DNA of 15,628 bases from JABDJL01 sp047614505 (GTDB taxonomy: Bacteria; Pseudomonadota; Gammaproteobacteria; Xanthomonadales; SZUA-36): NCBI GenBank assembly GCA_047614505.1, contig JBLHGQ010000064.1, positions 1 through 15,628 of the forward strand. Direction: 5' to 3'. Below are positions 8,558 through 12,639 of the stretch, in pieces. Position 1 is the first letter of the stretch, and the number at the start of each line of letters is the position of its first letter. The notes beneath the pieces are model-generated. The model was not told where the DNA came from. It saw only the letters and a list, made by a program, of their open reading frames with translations, and searched no databases. The position numbers and the translations under genes are program-made.

Positions 8558-8586
8558 TTTTTAACAAAGATTGACAGCGCTGTCAA
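8558..8586 (-). promoter_or_regulatory. Predicted sigma-70 promoter of the minus-strand glucoside operon
   Basis: Read on the minus strand, a consensus TTGACA -35 box (8586-8581) is followed after 17 bp by TAAAAA (8563-8558), which matches four of six -10 bases. Transcription would start near 8551, leaving about 35 nt before the bglX ATG. The -35 box is the right-hand half of the palindromic operator. The -35 is strong and the -10 weak, as often seen in regulated promoters. Prediction only. Confidence 0.55.
8571..8586. promoter_or_regulatory. Predicted LacI-family operator, perfect 16-bp palindrome
   Basis: TTGACAGCGCTGTCAA is a perfect palindrome with a central CpG, the shape expected for LacI/GalR operators, where the hinge-helix leucine inserts at the central CG step. 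It lies between the divergent bglX operon and the GPH transporter, and the only visible regulator nearby is the LacI-family gene at 525-1577. Each end of the palindrome is itself TTGACA, so it coincides with the -35 boxes of both divergent promoters; binding would block both. The sequence is directly seen; identity of the binding protein is inferred. Confidence 0.82.
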
Positions 8587-8599
8587 TAACAGAGATTAT
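8571..8599 (+). promoter_or_regulatory. Predicted sigma-70 promoter of the GPH transporter
   Basis: The consensus -35 box TTGACA (8571-8576) is followed after 17 bp by GATTAT (8594-8599), four of six matches to TATAAT. A second candidate, TATAGT at 8597-8602, matches better but with a 20-bp spacer. With the first, transcription would start near 8606, only about 3 nt before the ATG at 8609, which implies a nearly leaderless mRNA. No Shine-Dalgarno sequence at normal distance is seen. Prediction only. Confidence 0.5.
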
Positions 8600-8600
8600 A

Positions 8601-8615
8601 GTTCCACTATGGAAC
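8601..8615. repeat. Short inverted repeat around the transporter start codon
   Basis: GTTCC-ACTAT-GGAAC has five-base arms and a five-base spacer, and the ATG (8609-8611) sits at the spacer/right-arm boundary. It could fold as a small hairpin hiding the start codon if transcription begins upstream of it, or be a second protein site. It may also be chance. Confidence 0.45.
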
Positions 8616-10045
8616 ACTACGAAACTGCAGCGGCTGACCGAATACCTTTTCCCCAGAGGCTCATCTACGGTTGCGGTGCATTTGTAAACAACCTTCTCGC
8701 CGCAGCCATGGGCGGAATGGTAATTGTGTTGAATCTCGGCTTGGGCATGAACCCGGCGCTGGTGGGCTTACTCGGTGCCCTTCCACGATTAACAGATGCA
8801 CTTACTGACCCATTAATGGGATATATCTCTGATCACACAAGATCACGATGGGGTCGGCGACGGCCTTACATATTTGTTGGAGCAATCCTCGCTGGACTCA
8901 TCTTCGCTTTGTTATGGCAACTTCCCGCTGATAAGAGCGAGTCATTCTATTTTTGGTATTTCCTTCTTGGCTCATTGATTTTTTACCTCGCATATACGGT
9001 GTTTGCGACACCCTGGGTTGCATTGGGTTACGAGCTGACTCCTGACTACCACGAGCGTACACGCGTGATGGGTGTGCAAAATTTTGTTGGTCAACTGGCC
9101 TATGTCATTGCTCCGTGGTTCCTATTAATCATGCAGAGCGAAAGTTACTTCGACGACATGGTGGACGGTGCTGCCGGGTTGGCTGTCATAATTGGAATAT
9201 TCGTGATCGTGATAGGTGTATTGCCAGCCATCTTTCTACGCGAGCGCTTCAAGATTTCAAGTGATGACGCCCAAGACGGTGAAAATAAGCCAGCTAGTAG
9301 CTTGAGCAGTAATATCTCCGCATTTTTCCGCGGTTTTTCGACCACATTAAAATCCAAACCCTTTGTCAAACTATGTATCGCAACTTTCCTTATATTCAAC
9401 GGTTTCATTATGGTGGCGTCGTTTGGATTCTACGTGATCATTTATTACATATTTGCAGGCGATACGGTTTTAGGCGCCGAATATGCGGGTTATGCTGGGA
9501 CACTGGGCGCTGTGTCCACTTTCCTGGTAATTGTTTTCGTAACATGGCTCGCAACTAGAATTGGCAAGCGACGAACGTTTTTTTGGGCCATTGGTATATC
9601 AATGGCAGGTTATGCACTCAAGTGGGTTTGCTATAACCCCGATATCCCATGGTTGTTGTTGCTGCCCGCGCCATTTCTCGCCTTCGGCCTTGGTGGCTTA
9701 TTCACCCTTGTGCCCTCCATGCTTGCTGACGTTGTAGATTTCGATGAATTGAACACACATGAACGTCGCGAAGGCATGTATGGCTCTATTTTCTGGTGGG
9801 TTGTCAAATTGGGTATGGCTGCCGCTTTAGCGGGTGGTGGGTTCCTGCTCAATGCAACCGGATTTGAGGTTTCACTTGGAGGAAATCAGACCGCGGACAC
9901 GATTTTCATGATGCGAATTTTTGACGCTTTCGTCCCGTTTATCGCCTCAGGCATCGCAATATGGGCAATTGCCACCTATTCACTCACAGAAGAAAAGGCG
10001 CACGAAATTCGGAAGCAGCTTGAAGCAAGACGAGGTGCCGTTTAA
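8609..10045 (+). CDS. GPH-family (MelB-like) MFS glycoside transporter
   Basis: A 478-residue, 12-TM inner-membrane transporter of the glycoside-pentoside-hexuronide:cation symporter family, predicted to import a disaccharide or other glycoside with H+ or Na+. Diagnostic motifs are LTDALTDPLMGYISDHTRSR, in which D63 and D67 correspond to the cation-site aspartates of MelB, followed by WGRRRPYI, and near the C-terminus PSMLADVVDFDEL and ERREGMYGS. The ATG at 8609 is needed to keep the conserved N-terminal segment before TM1. There is no Shine-Dalgarno sequence at normal spacing and the predicted transcription start is almost at the ATG. The gene is divergent from the bglX operon and shares its operator, so it is probably induced with it. 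A cytoplasmic beta-glucosidase next door fits import of intact glucosides. The family is very sure; the substrate is inferred. Confidence 0.93.
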   Translation: MEHYETAAADRIPFPQRLIYGCGAFVNNLLAAAMGGMVIVLNLGLGMNPALVGLLGALPRLTDALTDPLMGYISDHTRSRWGRRRPYIFVGAILAGLIFALLWQLPADKSESFYFWYFLLGSLIFYLAYTVFATPWVALGYELTPDYHERTRVMGVQNFVGQLAYVIAPWFLLIMQSESYFDDMVDGAAGLAVIIGIFVIVIGVLPAIFLRERFKISSDDAQDGENKPASSLSSNISAFFRGFSTTLKSKPFVKLCIATFLIFNGFIMVASFGFYVIIYYIFAGDTVLGAEYAGYAGTLGAVSTFLVIVFVTWLATRIGKRRTFFWAIGISMAGYALKWVCYNPDIPWLLLLPAPFLAFGLGGLFTLVPSMLADVVDFDELNTHERREGMYGSIFWWVVKLGMAAALAGGGFLLNATGFEVSLGGNQTADTIFMMRIFDAFVPFIASGIAIWAIATYSLTEEKAHEIRKQLEARRGAV

Positions 10046-10059
10046 TTTCTTTGTTCAGA

Positions 10060-10076
10060 TGCACAAGGCTGGTGCA
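10060..10076. promoter_or_regulatory. Predicted NtrC (GlnG) binding site
   Basis: TGCACAAGGCTGGTGCA has arms TGCAC and GTGCA and fits the enterobacterial NtrC pattern GCAC-N7-GTGC. It is centred about 130 bp before the transcription start expected from the sigma-54 element, a normal distance for this enhancer-binding protein. The ntrC gene itself is not in the window, so the assignment rests on site shape and on the downstream glnK-amtB genes. Confidence 0.7.
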
Positions 10077-10091
10077 CTGAAGTATCAGCCT
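10066..10091. repeat. Inverted repeat downstream of the GPH transporter, overlapping the NtrC site
   Basis: AGGCTG (10066-10071) is complementary to CAGCCT (10086-10091), and the stem can be lengthened inward with two G-U pairs and a T-A pair. It starts 21 bp after the transporter stop and could act as a weak terminator, but no run of T follows. It overlaps the NtrC-type palindrome, so the repeat may be a by-product of that site. Confidence 0.35.
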
Positions 10092-10094
10092 GAA

Positions 10095-10109
10095 GCACCA
10101 CCCTTTCCT
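10095..10109. promoter_or_regulatory. Possible second, degenerate NtrC half-site
   Basis: GCACCA at 10095-10100 matches the left arm of an NtrC site, but the right arm is not conserved. It lies 34 bp (about three helical turns) from the first site, close to the spacing of paired NtrC sites at glnA-type promoters. GCACCA also forms an inverted repeat with TGGTGC at 10070-10075. Weak evidence. Confidence 0.35.
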
Positions 10110-10170
10110 TTTGATCCTGTCTGTTTTACAAAATCTATATGTACCAATACCTTACTTCATGATATGGATG

Positions 10171-10186
10171 TGGCCTGAATATTGCA
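10171..10186 (+). promoter_or_regulatory. Sigma-54 (RpoN) promoter, -24/-12 element
   Basis: TGGCCTGAATATTGCA matches the sigma-54 consensus TGGCACG-N4-TTGCA at every conserved base except two next to the -24 block. The GG (10172-10173) and GC (10184-10185) have the required spacing. Transcription should start near 10197, giving a leader of about 40 nt before the porin ATG. Together with the upstream NtrC-type site this predicts activation under nitrogen limitation of the porin-glnK-amtB operon, as is known for glnK-amtB in enterobacteria. Confidence 0.85.
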
Positions 10187-10221
10187 TCTAATACACCACG
10201 GGGTGGCTCCTTTGAAAACCT

Positions 10222-10229
10222 AAGAGGTG
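10222..10229 (+). promoter_or_regulatory. Ribosome binding site of the porin gene
   Basis: AAGAGGTG ends six nucleotides before the ATG at 10236, a good Shine-Dalgarno match that fixes the start of the porin gene. Confidence 0.75.
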
Positions 10230-10235
10230 TAGAAA

Positions 10236-10907
10236 ATGAAATATTTCAGAACGATCAAGATTCACGCTTATATCTTGTTGGGCCTGTTTAACATGGCTGC
10301 TGTAGCCGATGAAGATGCCACAAGCTACACAATCAATGCGGCCATTTCATCTGAATATGTATTCCGATTCGTGTCACAGACACAGGAAAAAGCCGCTGTT
10401 TCCGCCGGGGTCGATTGGGAATCAGACAGCGGTTTTCACTTCGGAGTCTGGGGTTCAAACGTCGATTTTCAGGATAATGCCCGGCTGGAAATTGACTTTT
10501 ATGGTGGATACCAATTTGAAATTAAAAATGGGGTTTCCTTCGATTTTGGCTTGATTGACTACGAGTATTTCAATGATCTTGCCAACGACAATATCGTTGA
10601 AGGCTACGGTTCAGTCGCAAAAGGCCCAGCTTCACTAACCGTCTATCACGACCTGCGAAATCATGATTACTACTGGGTCGAAGGATCTTTTTCAAAAGAA
10701 TTTGGCGCGGTTAGCACCAATCTTACCTTTGGCACGCTTTTACCGGATAAAGGTGATGGCTATCAAGGCTGGAGCCTGAGTGCCAGCTATGGCTCTGGTG
10801 AAATCAACTATTCACTGACTGCGTTTGGAACCAATAACGAGGGCCGTGTTGCATTTGGGAAACTTGCTGATACCCGCTTGGTGTTCAGCGTCGACACATC
10901 ATTTTGA
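10236..10907 (+). CDS. TorF-family putative porin (Gcw_chp/TIGR02001 type)
   Basis: A 223-residue predicted outer-membrane beta-barrel. Residues 1-24 form a Sec signal peptide with a likely AVA|DEDA cleavage site. The mature start carries the family motif in the form SSEYVFRFVSQTQEKAAVSAGVDW, then GVWGSNVDF and alternating aromatic and polar strands, and the last residue is Phe, as expected for barrel insertion by the BAM complex. The length is normal for the family. It is the first gene downstream of the sigma-54/NtrC control region and is followed after 24 nt by glnK and then amtB, so it is very probably co-induced by nitrogen starvation. Inferred role: an outer-membrane pore easing diffusion of ammonium or another small nitrogen compound. 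The family is quite sure; transport function is inferred from context only. The usual family motif has FRG where this protein has FRF. Confidence 0.83.
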   Translation: MKYFRTIKIHAYILLGLFNMAAVADEDATSYTINAAISSEYVFRFVSQTQEKAAVSAGVDWESDSGFHFGVWGSNVDFQDNARLEIDFYGGYQFEIKNGVSFDFGLIDYEYFNDLANDNIVEGYGSVAKGPASLTVYHDLRNHDYYWVEGSFSKEFGAVSTNLTFGTLLPDKGDGYQGWSLSASYGSGEINYSLTAFGTNNEGRVAFGKLADTRLVFSVDTSF

Positions 10908-10917
10908 CCCGTAAGAC

Positions 10918-10923
10918 AGAGGA
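10918..10923 (+). promoter_or_regulatory. Ribosome binding site of glnK
   Basis: AGAGGA ends eight nucleotides before the glnK ATG at 10932. No promoter-like element is seen in the 24-nt gap after the porin gene, which supports co-transcription. Confidence 0.7.
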
Positions 10924-10931
10924 TAAAAGCC

Positions 10932-11270
10932 ATGAAATTGATTACCGCCATCATCAAGCCCTTCAAACTGGATGAAGCCCGTGAGTCGCTCAGTGAGGTT
11001 GGCGTCAGCGGCCTCACGGTCACCGAGGTTAAAGGCTTCGGGAGGCAAAAAGGTCACACAGAACTCTACCGGGGTGCAGAGTACAGCGTGGATTTTCTAC
11101 CCAAAGTGAAGCTCGAAATCGCAGTCTCTGAAGAAATTCTTGAGATGGCGATCGAGGCAATCATAAGTGTTGCCAACCAGGGAAAGATCGGCGACGGAAA
11201 GATTTTTGTTACCGATCTTGAGCAGGTCATCAGAATTCGAACCGGCGAGACCGGCAACACTGCGATTTAA
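10932..11270 (+). CDS. glnK: Nitrogen regulatory protein PII (GlnK type)
   Basis: A 112-residue PII signal-transduction protein of exact family length. As a trimer it senses ATP/ADP and 2-oxoglutarate, and GlnK-type members plug the cytoplasmic side of Amt channels when nitrogen is plentiful. Visible features are KPFKLDEARE at the N-terminus, VTEVKGFGRQKGH before the T-loop, Y51 in RGAEYSVDFLPK as the uridylylation site used by GlnD, the B-loop NQGKIGDGKIF (82-92), and the C-loop with RIRTGE. The B-loop carries Gln83 where E. coli GlnB and GlnK have Thr. Its position between the porin and amtB, 15 nt before the latter, is the classic glnK-amtB pairing and justifies glnK over glnB. Expression is predicted from the sigma-54 promoter at 10171. 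Confidence 0.95.
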   Translation: MKLITAIIKPFKLDEARESLSEVGVSGLTVTEVKGFGRQKGHTELYRGAEYSVDFLPKVKLEIAVSEEILEMAIEAIISVANQGKIGDGKIFVTDLEQVIRIRTGETGNTAI

Positions 11271-11285
11271 GCGGAGCAAATTAAA

Positions 11286-12548
11286 ATGGAATCAACTTTA
11301 AACCTGAGTTACGCCCTCGATACGTTTTACCTGTTGCTTTGCGGAGCCCTGGTCATGTGGATGGCGGCTGGTTTCGCTATGCTGGAAGCTGGCCTGGTCC
11401 GGTCTAAGAACACCACTGAGATCCTGACCAAGAACATCGCATTGTTTGCCACCTCATGCGTCATGTTCCTGTTGTTTGGGTATCAGCTGATGTATCCGGC
11501 TGAACCGGTCAATGCCATTTGGCCGGGGCTCGGCTTTCTGCTGGGTGCCGAGAACCTTGCAAGTGACGTGCTCGCGCAGTCGCCTGAGACCTGGTACGAC
11601 GGCAGCTACTATTCTGCCCGTGCTGACTTCTTCTTCCAGGTGGTGTTTGTTGCTACCGCCATGTCTATCGTTTCGGGCGCTGTTGCAGAGCGTATGAAAC
11701 TTTGGCCTTTCCTGGCTTTTGCGGTGGTTATGACCGGCTTTATCTATCCCATTCAGGGCTATTGGAAATGGGGCGGTGGTTTTCTGGACGGTTTGGGTTT
11801 TCAGGACTTTGCCGGCTCAGGGGTAGTTCATCTTGCTGGTGCCTCGGCGGCGCTTGCCGGTGTTCTGTTGTTGGGGCCACGTGCCGGTAAATATGGCAAA
11901 GACGGTCGTATCACACCCATTCCCGGCGCCAATATGCCATTGGCCGCGCTAGGTACATTCATCCTCTGGATGGGCTGGTTCGGCTTCAACGGGGGCTCAC
12001 AGCTAATCATTTCAGATGTGGTCAATGCCAACGCGGTAGCAGCAGTATTCGTCAACACCAATGCCGCTGCGGCAGGTGGATTGCTGGCGGCATTAGTACT
12101 GGCACGTGTTGTGCTGGGTAAAGCCGACTTGACCATGGTACTGAACGGCGCAATCGCAGGACTGGTTGCAATTACCGCGGAGCCGGCAACGCCTTCCGCT
12201 TTACAGGCAACTTTGATCGGTGCAGTTGGCGGCGTATTGGTAATGACGTCAGTATTGCTCCTCGACCGTTGGAAAATTGATGACCCGGTGGGAGCAATAT
12301 CTGCTCACGGTGTGGTGGGTATCTGGGGATTGCTGGCCGTGCCGTTCACCAATGGTGATGCAACGTTTTCATCACAGCTGATCGGAATTGCTGCGATTTT
12401 CACTTTTGTATTTGCAGCCAGCTTTCTGACCTGGGGCGTTTTGAAAAAGGCGGTCGGTATCCGTGTTTCACAGGAAGAGGAATATCATGGCGTGGATGTC
12501 AGTGAGTGTGGTGTTGAAGCCTATCCGGAGTTCTCAATGGGGAAGTAG
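11286..12548 (+). CDS. amtB: Ammonium transporter, Amt family
   Basis: A 420-residue inner-membrane ammonium channel/transporter, a trimer in known members, with about 11 TM helices. The twin pore histidines are visible as H182 in DFAGSGVVHLAGAS and H341 in SAHGVVGIWGLLAVPF; D174 in the first motif corresponds to the conserved Asp of E. coli AmtB that helps in ammonium recognition. Other signatures are AAGFAMLEAGLVRSKNT near the N-terminus, GAVAERMK and GWFGFNGGS. There is no cleavable signal peptide. The ATG is preceded by GGAG within the 15-nt gap after glnK. It is predicted to be co-expressed with the porin and PII under nitrogen limitation and gated by the neighbouring GlnK. The family call is very sure. 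Confidence 0.96.
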   Translation: MESTLNLSYALDTFYLLLCGALVMWMAAGFAMLEAGLVRSKNTTEILTKNIALFATSCVMFLLFGYQLMYPAEPVNAIWPGLGFLLGAENLASDVLAQSPETWYDGSYYSARADFFFQVVFVATAMSIVSGAVAERMKLWPFLAFAVVMTGFIYPIQGYWKWGGGFLDGLGFQDFAGSGVVHLAGASAALAGVLLLGPRAGKYGKDGRITPIPGANMPLAALGTFILWMGWFGFNGGSQLIISDVVNANAVAAVFVNTNAAAAGGLLAALVLARVVLGKADLTMVLNGAIAGLVAITAEPATPSALQATLIGAVGGVLVMTSVLLLDRWKIDDPVGAISAHGVVGIWGLLAVPFTNGDATFSSQLIGIAAIFTFVFAASFLTWGVLKKAVGIRVSQEEEYHGVDVSECGVEAYPEFSMGK

Positions 12549-12639
12549 GATCGGCGTTATGAAAAGCCTATTTATACATTGTGAATAACGATTGAATAGA
12601 AATGCTAAGGTGGAATTCATTAGTTGAACAAGAGTAATC
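12549..12639 (+). other. Gap between amtB and gltB, no clear signals
   Basis: This 91-bp AT-rich gap holds no convincing terminator hairpin and no sigma-54 element. Weak -35-like words (TTGTGA at 12579, TTGAAT at 12592) lack good -10 partners. AAGAG about ten bases before the gltB ATG is a modest Shine-Dalgarno sequence. Whether gltB is read through from amtB or has its own promoter cannot be decided. Confidence 0.5.

Noticed and set aside
10194..10206. Small GC-rich hairpin (CCAC/GTGG) at the predicted start of the porin transcript
   Set aside because: Only four paired bases with a three-base loop, no T-run; too weak to call an attenuator or riboswitch.
12549..12639. Possible sigma-54 or NtrC site before gltB
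   Set aside because: No GG/GC pair with correct spacing and no GCAC-N7-GTGC palindrome is present in this gap.
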